The notes under the pieces: generated by a model
Told to the model about the DNA's origin: nothing
What the model saw: the letters and a program-made list of their open reading frames with translations, nothing else
The model's database searches: none
Source of the DNA: Petrosia ficiformis
Lineage: Eukaryota; Porifera; Demospongiae; Haplosclerida; Petrosiidae
Direction of reading: 5' to 3'
DNA length: 64,000 nucleotides
Assembly: GCA_947044365.1 (NCBI GenBank)
Contig: OX345645.1
Location: 5,155,741 to 5,219,740 of the forward strand
Part shown: positions 35,945 to 46,900 of the stretch, in pieces
Position numbering within the stretch: position 1 is the stretch's first letter
Layout: each line of letters starts with the position of its first letter
Translations under genes and position numbers: made by a program

Positions 35945-36440
35945 TTATAATACATGTACCACAGAATGGATATAAATTAATACATGTATAAATGAATGTC
36001 ACCATATATATACATGTAGTAGAGTAAATACTAGAGTTTCATCTATACTACTATAGAAATCTGAATAGACGCCTATATTGAAGATATATAGGCAGAGTAT
36101 CGTTATACTGCATTGCATATACATTGTCTATAGCTATACACAATATTTTTTAGGCTTTGTAGATACATTGTCAAACTGCACAAGTACAATGTACAGATAT
36201 GTGCAATCAAGGCCGAATATGCCTGTAACTACATGTACATATACTTTGGCCTGAATCAGGAGTGCATAATTGTGTGGGAGGTAAAATGAAGTTTTCCCTC
36301 CCACACAATTATGCGCTCCTAGCCTCCTGCCTGAATGTATAGCTTATGAACAATAGAATAATTAACACCATACCATAAGTGAACTAGATAATTATAAATA
36401 TATGTACATGTATAATTATACATGTACTTCACACAGACAA
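35945..36440. repeat. Copy of the 3000-3380 repeat, interrupted by a hairpin insert
   Basis: Matches 3000-3380 in order; a palindromic insert at about 36257-36325 has no counterpart in the 3-kb copy. Confidence 0.65.
36258..36325. other. Long perfect-type hairpin
   Basis: Two arms of about 24 bases built on GCATAATTGTGTGGGAGG and its inverse complement are separated by a loop of about 15 bases (taaaatgaagttttc). One arm has a single mismatch. The hairpin interrupts a repeat copy, so it may be a very short palindromic mobile unit. Confidence 0.7.
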
Positions 36441-36659
36441 TATGTGATTGGATTTGTATATACATGGTTATGAAACAAAGGTATATAGACCATACTGGGA
36501 TTCACAATCAACTAGCCAATATTGATGACTTGGATGAAAGGGGATTTCCCTTTAATAAAACCACACCTCCAACTGACAGAAAACTACATTGTGCAGCGTG
36601 CACAGCCACAGTGTGCAGACAGAAATGGACGACAGCCTCGGAAACTTTTATCAGGTGAA

Positions 36660-38030
36660 TCTTATTATTATTATTGGAGCCCTAGCACATAAAGTGTACT
36701 GTACATGAAGACTTTATGCAGTATATTACATCAGTATATCCCTTATATGTACATGTGCTAAAAAAAACTGCAATAAATTAATAAGCACTGATATGTGACT
36801 TTATCCATATTATGATAAACTGATAATGCTACTGATAACTGATACATGCATGTATTTACAGTACTGGATATAAAGGAAGCATATGTATTGTAATGGTAGA
36901 ACAATCATTTTACACATTTGTTCTCTGATTACAATTGCACTTGTTTATTGAAACGATGTTGATTGTTTATGTAAGTAAATATAATAATTAACATAAATTT
37001 AAAATGCCCATTTTTGTTTTATATGGGTGGAGTGCTTAATATGTAATTCTCTTCAGTTCTATAACTATTATATTTGATATGACTGAAGATTCTAACTTTC
37101 TTAGCTGGATAGAAGAGTCGTTAACAAAGCTATTGATGTCAAAATTATGCTTCACTATCACCAGGAAAAGAGCAAGGCGAGCGCTTGATAGTATAGTAGT
37201 CCTATGAGCAATGCCCACCTCTGCACTACCTTGTATAACTGCATTTTAAACAGCAGTGACTCACTTATTCAGACAGAAAACATTTAAGAAAGCCATAGAT
37301 ACCAAAACATGTTTCATTAGCTGCAGGAAAGCAGCAATGTGAGTGTTTGATAGTGAAGTAGTCAGTGGTGACGCCCATACTTAGCTCAGACTTCTGAGGA
37401 AGTATCTTCAATCTAAGAATTCACTGTGCTGGGCTAAACACATTCTCATCTTCACAGCTGATAGTCTGATAGAACTGGTGTGATAATGTAAACTACTTGT
37501 GATTACTTCAAAGTGTGACTACCATTCACACTATCAGGAGATAATAATTACATCAATTTTTGGTGATCACGACAATGATTATAACAAATTTTGTATCATC
37601 ATAATTACCATGTGTGTCTGCGCATGCGCAATTATGATTTTGATAGTTTTCCTTGAAAGCATCTTTAATTTTAACAGTCACTATAGGTTATCATGGATAT
37701 AAGGTATCTAGATATAGCTATTTCTACAGTTAAAGCAATGAATTGTTAAATTTTGAGTCCGTGTTTACTTTATAAATCACTCATGGGCACACCACTTTTC
37801 ACTAGCAGATTAGGTCTCCTCTTCATTTTTCTGTGGACCTGGCTTTCACTGGAACTGGAGGCATCATTAAGCTTATAGATAAATCCCATAAAAGTAAGCT
37901 AAAGACAGAAAAATGTGATTTTCGTTTAACACTTAATACATGTACATCAATAATAATTTTTAAATTACATGATTTTTAAAGCCGGGGAACATACCAGAGT
38001 GCTTGGAAAAATAGCAGTGCCCTGCTTCCC
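36660..38030. other. No supported gene; degenerate family E copy at about 37050-37440
   Basis: 37050-37440 keeps family E phrases ('aagccatagatacc', 'gtgagtgtttgatag', 'acgcccatactta'). No coding frame of note was found. 37970-38040 shows nothing recognisable. Confidence 0.45.
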
Positions 38031-38039
38031 TGCTTTGTG

Positions 38040-38488
38040 GCAAGCACTGCTATATGCATAATGTACGTAAGTATGTGCATGTATGTATAGAGTATATGCA
38101 ATATATGTACATGTGTACATGTATGTACGTATGTATGCATGTGTGTGTACATATGTCGTATTTCTGTATGTATGTAAGTATATACATGTATGTACATATA
38201 TGTATGTATGTATGCATACATGTATATGTCGTGTGTCTGTATGTATGTACATGTAAGTACATGTATGTATGTATGCACATATATATATATTTACGTATGT
38301 ATGTACATGTATGTAAATATACATGTATGGACAGAGTATGGCATATTTATGTACATATATATATATTGTACATGTACGAACGAATGTAAGTATGTGTGTA
38401 TGTATGCTTGTACATGTATATACATGTATGTAAGTACGTATGTACATTTATATGCACCTGTATGTATGTACATGTATGTATGTAAATT
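38040..38488. repeat. TATG/TACA tetranucleotide array
   Basis: Imperfect TATG repeats with ACATG and TATA interruptions. ORFs of the MYVCMYV or YIHTYI type on both strands are by-products. Confidence 0.95.
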
Positions 38489-38489
38489 T

Positions 38490-38745
38490 AGTGTTGTTTT
38501 AGTTTGACTACTTTTAGTTATAGTATGTCTATTTTAGTTTAGTTATAGTTTAATTAAATGAGGTAATATTAGTCTTACTAAAAGGGTTTAGTTTTAGTTG
38601 ACTATCTAAAAGTGCCAATAATTATTGGCAAATATTCATTTTAGTTAGTTGTAATTATTTCAGTAGACTTGTAATTTAGTTAAATTAAAAGACAAAATGC
38701 CTTACTAAAAAGGGATTTAGTTATATTTAAACCCAAAACAACACT
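38490..38745. mobile_element. MITE-C element embedded in microsatellite
   Basis: The left end is AGTGTTGTTTTAGTTTG; the right end, read inverted, is AGTGTTGTTTTGGGTTT. The interior is rich in TTAGTT and TTTTAGTAAG motifs. Tetranucleotide arrays flank it on both sides. Relatives are at 59588-59867, with partial copies or ends at 4058, 7500, 9240, 34903 and 63000. Confidence 0.75.
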
Positions 38746-38754
38746 GCATGTAAT

Positions 38755-39086
38755 GCATACATACATAAATACATACCTACATTCATACATTCATACATAC
38801 ATAAATACATAGCGACATTCATACATTCATACATAAATAAATACATAGCTACATTCAAAAATTCATACATACATAAATACATACCCTACATTCATACATT
38901 CATACGTACATAAATACATAGCGACATTCATACATTCATACATACATAAATACATACCTACATTCATACATTCATACATACATGAATACATAGTTACACA
39001 TAAATGCATAGTTACATTCATACATTCATACATACATAAATACATACATAAATACATAGCTACATTCATACATTCATACATACATA
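38755..39086. repeat. 36-bp-class minisatellite
   Basis: Units of the form 'tacattcatacattcatacatacataaatacatag' repeat about nine times with small variation, grading out of a TACA array. Confidence 0.9.
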
Positions 39087-39285
39087 AATACAGGGGAAGG
39101 AGAAAAAGCGAAAACAGCAGAAAGGGCGGAAACGGCGGAAACTGTTAATAAACTTCACATTTGTGATGAACAAAATTATTTTTAGCATACAGGGGAAGGA
39201 GAAAAAGTGGAAACAGCAAAAAGGCGGAAACGGCAGAAACTGATAATAAACTTCACATTTGTGATGAACAAAATTATTTTTAATA
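39087..39285. repeat. Two tandem copies of a 98-bp unit
   Basis: Each begins ACAGGGGAAGGAGAAAAAG(c/t)G and ends 'gaacaaaattatttttA'. The first copy starts at 39091 and the second at 39189. Confidence 0.85.
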
Positions 39286-39342
39286 AAGTTGTTGATGTTT
39301 ATAAAGTCATCGATAGAAAGTCACAGATATTTAACAAAAAAT

Positions 39343-39424
39343 GGGGGGGGGGGGGGGGGGTCTGGGGGTTATCATCCAAGTTGTTTGAGTCGAATATAGA
39401 CTCAAACAACATGGATGATAACCC
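39343..39424. other. G-run (about 18 G) followed by a 24-bp-arm hairpin
   Basis: The uninterrupted G run at about 39343-39360 is followed by GGGGG and then arms TTATCATCCAAGTTGTTTG / CAAACAACATGGATGATAA around GAATATA. It could form a quadruplex next to a stable hairpin. Run length may be affected by sequencing. Confidence 0.7.
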
Positions 39425-39429
39425 TAACA

Positions 39430-40470
39430 ATCCCAGGGCGTAAATCCAATAGAGACCGTACCGAGGTGTATAACCGTCTTCTACCATGATTCCATGAAAC
39501 GCGCGCGAAATGTAGTAACTAAGCAAATCTTTGCTCGTGGTAACAGTATACATAATTTCACTAACCTAGTATGGATTTCTGTGACTCCTTAGACAAGTAA
39601 CTGATCAACAGTTCAATCGCAAATAACAGAAAGAGCTCCTACTAGTATGTGGCAGACTTCCGGCTCCTCCTCCATTCAGTATAAAGTATGGCTCTTCCAG
39701 GAGCGCGAGCGGAGTCAAGACCAGCCCCACCCAAACAAGAGACATCGAGATATCGAGGAATGCGAATGCTAAGGCCTCGCATACAAACAGGTGTCAGATG
39801 ATCAAAAAAAGGTTCCACAAATGGCAGAAAAACTGTCAATTATAACTGCAATCACTGAACAGTACAACTACTTAGAGTATTAACACAAATAATGCTTTAA
39901 CTTAATGCTTTAATCACATAATTTATAATTGTTGTATAATAAAATATCATGGAAAATAATAACAAGAAATAATATTTCCTATCTCCCAGCAATCAGCAGG
40001 AAATGCAGTAAAAGTGACTAATCAAATTGATTAAAATAAGAGGTTGATAACTAGTTATCAACCTCCTGAAGAGGTTGATAACACATTTATTAACCTCATT
40101 TTAAGCAATCTGATTGGTCAGTTTACTTTAGGCATGGTAGAAGTATACTTATTGTACTAGATGATGATGAAGAGTCTTTTCTGATACAGGTGTTGCAACA
40201 AAGTATTTCTGTTTTGTATTACAACTGCTTGTAGTTGTAATCTAACTTGATTCTGAAAGGTCTAATAGTACCTCTGATATTAATAGTACCTCTTGAGATA
40301 CGGAAGATACTAGACATGATACTAGATAATTAACTGTATGGCCCCTAGAATGGTTAAACAGCTGCAAAAAAAGCATTGTATAGTAGAATCTTACCAGACG
40401 CTATTTAGAATTTCATTTAAAATATTTTGGTTAATTAAATATATGTAGGCAAATGTGGAATTAGTGCATA
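39430..40470. other. No supported gene
   Basis: GC-richer near 39640-39800, with no recognised domain. 40055-40100 has inverted GAGGTTGATAAC / GTTATCAACCTC motifs. 40158-40185 shares 'gaagagtcttttctgata' with the 3.49-kb repeat. Confidence 0.4.
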
Positions 40471-40480
40471 AATTTCAAGT

Positions 40481-40545
40481 AGGCGAAACGGCACGATACC
40501 CCTGATGAGAGTCTCATCAGGGGTATCGTGCGGTTTTGCCTGTAT
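40481..40545. other. Long palindrome
   Basis: AGGCGAAACGGCACGATACC and its near inverse complement surround a perfect CCCCTGATGAGA / TCTCATCAGGGG stem with almost no loop. It was checked for a hammerhead and rejected. Confidence 0.8.
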
Positions 40546-40860
40546 GAAAAATGTGAATGTGTATGTGCTGGCAAACCATGGATCATCTGATCAACCCATT
40601 GGAGTCCAGTACATACACACACTCACACATTTTTCACACATACACATACACATCCAGACACACACATTTTTTAAACAGATGACGACCTTTGAGTACCTAC
40701 AACTAATTACTATTCAGTTAATTTCATTTTCTTCCTCTTATAGTTGATGTAGAGATTCATGATGTAACAGTAGAGTTGAGATCTCAGTTTAGATCTTCTC
40801 ATTTGATATTTATATTACTTATGTTAATGTAGAAATGATTATAATTCTAATAATTATTAT

Positions 40861-43800
40861 TTAATGCCATGTTTTGACTATTGGATGTGGACCAAGTTTC
40901 TTTTCTTTACGTTGAGTAATCAATGTTTTCTTCATATCATTTAGTATGTCTATCATAATAGATAATTCTTGAATACTAACATAACATAATGATGGATGTA
41001 ATAGCACAGTTTCCCAGAATTGATGTATCATTGATGTCCAGTCTTCTTTATATGTGTCTTTAGATGGTATACGACCCCAGAACGTAACTTTCAGGAACTT
41101 CATGTTTACATTTCTCTTCAACATATTTGTAACATGATGAATTATCTCTTCATGAAAAAATGATGTCATTACCTGTTCTGAGATCCCCCAAGTGTAAAAT
41201 AACACTGTCAGTGATTTTAGATTATCAGTAGCTTCAAAGAATTCCTTCAAATTAATATTTTTTGATATTTCAATACTTACATTCAGTTCTTGTAGTGTGT
41301 TGTTTCTTCTCAGACCAGTAATCAGGTATTTGCTAAGTAATGTACAATTGAATAATAAGCTATTGATCTCCAGACATTGTAGTGATTTGTTTGATGATAG
41401 CATCAATTGAAAAGATTTTCTTACTTCATCATTGAACAAACCAAAGTCTTTACAGTATACTCTAAGAGCTTTGATAGTTGTGTTAGTGGAGAGAATGTTA
41501 AATAGTTCATCTAGACTTTCTTCTCTCTCTAGTGCTATATCTAGATGTTGTAGAAAAGGGTTAGAATCTGAATAGATAATGAATGGCATCAATGGTTTAT
41601 CTAGGGATAGACTTCTCAAGTTAGTAATATTTCTTCCAACATTTTCTAATTCAGGTGAAAAAGTTTCTGTTTTCTTCACAGGATATGTTATAATATCATG
41701 TACTGTATCATGTCTGATTTTTAGTGCTGTAAGAGATTCATTAACTGGTATGATACATAGAGATGGGAATATTCCTTTAATAGGTATATTCAGTTGAACA
41801 GCTTGTAAGGTTTGGTTGTTTTTCAATAGCTTTTCAATTTGCAATGACTTAGTATGAGTAGAGTTTGATGATAGTGAAAAGAACTGGATTGTATCATTTC
41901 TCTCTACTCCAGTAAGCAAACTATTTATTAATGAGTTGAATGGCAAATGTAACAATTCAATTAAAAATTCTTTAATAGTATGATTTGTAGATAATACCTT
42001 CTCCATTTCCACTAATAATTCATTATCAATATGCTCTTCTGATAGAGTAGATTTTTCAATTTGTACATGTAGGATACTCAGATGAGGCAGTTTAAACAGG
42101 TGTGTGAACATTATCACAACTGAATCATTATGTATGGTACCATGTGTCCATGCATGAATATAACTTTCTTGAAGGTACTGACAGAACGATGATTGGTGTA
42201 TCTTGATTACTGATGTAATATCATTATATCTTGCTTTCATTACAATGCACTTATAATTATTCATGTTTGAATCTTCGTTGTAAAGTTTCAAATTTTCATG
42301 AACATATTCATGATGGAGATAATTCCAAGTGATATTTGAGTTCTTCAGGAGAAAGGACAAACACAATAAATCAAATTGTGATGAATTCACTCTATTTACA
42401 CAGAGAGAGGAGTTTTTAATGGATGAAGCAAATATCTGACACAATACTTTGTTTTCAGACTCATAAATTAGATGAAGTAATTGTATAGTATCTGTATCAT
42501 AATAGGGTTCATGAAGAGGATAGTCACTCATGAATGAATTAGGAATGTCATTACAAAGCAATTGTGGATTCTGATGAAACACAAAGCACTGATGATATTG
42601 AAAACCAAACAATGGTTCCCTTATACACTGTAAGTCTACCTCTTTATTGAAATACTCTCCATAGCTCTGATCTTTAAGTTCAGTCAGACCTGCCACAAAT
42701 CTTAGTGTCATGCGAAAGTGAGTTCCATGAAAATGTTCTCTAAACAGCACTTTTTGATCATTATGGTGAGTTATCCACCATGCTGCTAGGAACTCCTGAA
42801 TGGTTAGATGAAGAAACTGATGTTTCGTGGTGTCTGCTATCTTGTAACAGTTCATTAATCCAAAATGTTCACACTTCAATGAATGTGATAACTTTAGTAT
42901 TTCATTTCTATTGAAAGTGGTATTTTGTGTCTTCAGCTTTTCATAAGCACAACAACAAAGTTCATCAAATGCTCTCTCTTGATCTTCTTGTAGTTCCTCA
43001 AGTGATTCAACTGTGTCTGGATCAAGTTCTTGTTTTTTCATTGATCTCTTTACAGCATAAAGAACATATTTCTTGTAAAACTTAGTCAAAGTGTTAGGAA
43101 GAATAAAACCACTCAGCTGATAAACTCTCACTAACATGGAACATACAAAAGGTATATAACATAATGACAAGACATCTTCTCTAATCTCCAATTCCTCTAA
43201 TAATTGTTCAGCATTCTCGTCAGTAAGCTCATTCCTGATGTAGGAAAGAATCTCTTCTTCCTCAAAACCTAATACTTCAACATGACGATTAACACTGTGT
43301 AGTTGAAGAAGTTTTGCTGAAGCATATGTACGTGAAGTAACTAGTACATTACATTTGTGTAGTTGTCTTCCTTGAATAATATCCAGTATGAATGATCTGT
43401 TTTGCTCTCTTCCCTTAAACTCATCCCATCCATCAAGTATTAGTAACATATCTTTACCATTTGCCTTCTTGATTGTTTTACTCAGGTTATCACAAATTTC
43501 TTCATCACTATGAACTAAACACACAAGATCAGATATGTTTTTAGCTGATGATGCTTCCTCATCTCTGAGAGAAATAAGAAAGACAAGATCAAAGGAACAT
43601 TTCTTCAATTCATTCTTAGCCCACATGTTACACAGTTTATGACAAAGTGTAGTTTTTCCTACACCTGGGGGTCCATCAACTACTACTTTGATTGGACTAT
43701 TATTATCATTATGTTTCAGTACTTCTTGTATGTCTATTTTCTTTGATACATTCATAATGTTATCTAATTTCCCGTGTAACATATTCCATGTCCTCTTCAT

Positions 43801-43988
43801 TCCTTCTGGTTCAGAAAGACATCCTCCATGTCCCTTAATGAGTCCTAGTTGTCCAAACTTGTCTCCATCAACATGTCGATCTAACAAGTCATTATATACT
43901 ACAGGATTTTGAAGATATCGATCACGCATTCCTTTAGCAAACTTGTCAATGTCAGCAATGACGTCAGATGATACGACTATTGAACTAC
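40861..43988 (-). CDS. N3 exon 13: NACHT and leucine-rich repeats
   Basis: A single 3128-bp exon enters in phase 1 after TTCACACAG and runs open for 1041 codons to TAA at 40863-40861. NACHT landmarks are Walker A GPPGVGKTT (about 43674-43648), Walker B-like LLILDGWDEF and sensor-type VLVTSRTYAS. The helical region contains HLTIQEFLAAWW, typical of NLRs. The last third holds irregular LRRs (LSTNHTIKEFLIELL, LLKNNQTLQAVQLNI, LSSNKSLQCLEI, LRRNNTLQELNV). It is the intact relative of N1 and N2 and needs no frame correction. No consensus AATAAA was seen just downstream. Confidence 0.9.
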
Positions 43989-46900
43989 CTGTGTGAATAT
44001 ATTAGAATCTATGTAACCCTGAGAGGAATGATGTCACAAATATGTGACATTTGACCCCTACGCAGTTCAGAGTGTGTTTCTAGCATTACGAACCACTCCA
44101 AATGCTTGTAGTTGGCATCAGGGACAAGTCCATGAAAATGGCTAAAAAGGTTGATGGTTTTTCGGCCTCCTATTGGCCTAAATAATGAGTACAGGGGGGA
44201 TTTTAAAGGAGGGTGTCTCCCCCCTAATTGGGGTTTGAAAGAGGCACAGCCCCCTCGCCGCCCACGTGATTTGTGGTTTCAGTGACCCTTCTCATGTGCT
44301 TTGGTGGGTACCTGAGGCATTTTCCTTGGTGTAAATCCAAAATCGTGGGTGTAACTGGTCAGTACCAATATAGTAATAACAATCCTCCCACTGGGTGCAA
44401 GTGGAGAAGACACACCCAATTCTCATATATTTCTACATTAAATCACATCCAGTGTAATGATAAGAAATGTAATCATGATAAAATTAAAATTAAGCCTTCT
44501 ATAAATGCTAAATTCTATGAATAAGGCTGAAAGAGGAACGTGCAAAAATATTATTCTGGGCAATGTATGATATTACCCAGAATGAATTATGAAACATCTG
44601 AAGTATCATTCAGTATAAGAGGATTTTATCACATATGAATATACTCACTCATATGACTGTTAATCTTATTTGATTTGCAAGTTGTATCAAATGCTTAAGA
44701 TCAACTGCTTGCCTGTTTATCAGCAAGACACTAACCAAATTGGTATTTGGGTGGTGCAAGAACTTGCCTTTAAGAGTTAAAAGTTATTAAGTAATATCAA
44801 CTGCACAAGCCATTTGGGAAAAAAAATTGAAAATCCAAGAAGACAAAATGACACATGTATATCAACTAAACTATTAAGTAGTTATATCACTATACAAATT
44901 ATAATTATTATAGTATTATACTTCTCAAGTCAAGCTATACTGTGTATACCATCTTTATATAATTATAAGGATCATGCTATTGTTATAGATGTACATACTC
45001 ACTCACCCTTGGTCATAGACTTCTCCATGCCATATTGTTCAGTGTGACTCTGATCAATGGGGTCTATAGAAACAAAGAAATATGGAAGAGGATTAGCTGT
45101 ACATCGCATCTGAAGAGTTTCTACAAATTAATTCAAAGATATTATTCAATATAATTTTTATACCTGTTAGGAACACTTCTCCAACACAGGATGTCTGGTA
45201 AGGCAGTTGAAAATCTCCACCGTCATTTTTAACATCCTCGTGTGTTCGAGCTAGAATAGTGGTAATTGGAATTGGAAGTTTCAGATATTTGCAGAGGTGA
45301 CGAGTCCACACTCCACCTTCTCTATTTCCTCTGGCATTTTCACCTGGGTATGTTGCATAAGCAATAACAGACTGAGGAGGTGGTACAAAGGATACTGTAC
45401 TCGGGGGAATGGCACATGTAGTTCCAGCACTCAAACAAGAATCAAACAAAAACAAATGTGTGCATTCCTTCTTTGTTTCTGTCTTTTTAGGAGAAGATCG
45501 AAAAAAAGAAAGAATGTCTTCTTCAATATAGAATCGTTCCACAACATCTTTCCCTGCTTGCATTGGTAGTATAAAGGGTTTTCCAGATTCATCAATTCCA
45601 CCATGACCAGCTAAATAGAAGGCCATACACTTACAGCTCAAAGGATACTTCATTTCTGGTGCTGAAGCAGCTTTTATCAAACAGGCTAATTCTTCACATG
45701 TTTGATCCTGCCGACGATCAACAGCAAAATTTAGATCATGCTGAAACGTCGAAGACACAAGATCAACATCAGCCTTAGTCCCTTTAGGACCATATATCCC
45801 AATAACAAAAGCGAAACCCTTAATATTGTCTGCATCTGCTTCTCTGTATCGATTTTTTATTCGCTGTATTTCCAAGTCCAGCAAGTCTTGACTAATACTG
45901 AAATGACCTAAATAAGTAAAGGAAAAGAAGTGGTATTTTCAAATAGGATACAATTGTGAATAACAAGAAGACATGAAAACCGTTCTATTATAAAATGAAT
46001 AAGTCCTTTGAGAGAAATGTCTCTTCACTATATTAAATGGTGCTAACTGATTTGAGCTATCTATAGGTTGTGTTTTCTGTGCTATCAAAGCCGTAATGGG
46101 ATTAAAGAAATAGGTTTTGGGGCAAAAGTTATTAATTAAGTTTATAAAACATAATATTTATGCTGAAATGACTTAAATAAGTAAAGAAAAGAAGTAGGGT
46201 TGGGCGACAGTATTGATTATTTCACTATAGCAATATTAAACTGATATCACCTAAATTTCACGATAGTGAAACGTGTTGTTTTGATAATGAGCACTATAAA
46301 CTTATGTAAACTACACTATATACAAACTGTGTTTGTAGTCGGCTTAGTTATGTCAACAAATAGGAGGGAAAATCTAGCTTTACAGGAAATATTATGCTTG
46401 TCTTTCATGCTACATTTCAGTATTTATATTACAACTTACTGTATTGAGATGAGTCTAGTTGAGAAGATACATTCAACTTCTGCTGATTATCAAGATCCAA
46501 TAGTTTCCTCAGTTTAGACACAACATTCCCATCACTTTCACACTTTTCAACTGCTGATAACAATCCCTCCCATGATGACTGTGGTGTGTTTGATATCCAA
46601 GAATCTAATGCTTGTTCTAAAGCAAAGTGATAGTCCTGTGTTGTATGTGCCTCTTCTCTTAACCTTTTTCTCTCACTAATAGAGATACCTATAATACCAG
46701 CAAGTCTGTTCCATTTCTCTGGTATATTAAAACCACTCTGTTGAAGATTATTCAATGCTTCATTGGCAGTTAATTCTAAAGTGATAGGAAATGAAACATA
46801 ACAGCTATAACTCTCTGTTCTACATAATTATGCATGTCATCAACAGAGCAATATAATAATAATTAAATTATTCAATTCAATGGAAGGTTCCTTCAAAAAT

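Noticed and set aside
36422..36658. 78-codon plus-strand ORF with HCAACTATVC
   Set aside because: Two Cys pairs hint at a zinc motif, but the frame starts inside a repeat and has no support.
39642..39839. 65-codon minus-strand ORF in GC-richer DNA
   Set aside because: No recognisable family, no splice context, no second copy to test.
40481..40545. Hammerhead ribozyme (CTGATGAGA and CGAAAC present)
   Set aside because: The motifs fall in the wrong order and inside a palindrome; stems II and III cannot be formed.
43688..43912. Plus-strand ORFs opposite the NACHT exons (also 18539-18763, 41579-41797, 31419-31637)
   Set aside because: Shadows of the minus-strand coding sequence; their similarity between copies follows from that.
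45711..45735. Short identity between 45711-45735 and 47095-47120 (cgatcaacagcaa)
   Set aside because: Only about 13-20 bases and in different coding contexts; probably chance.
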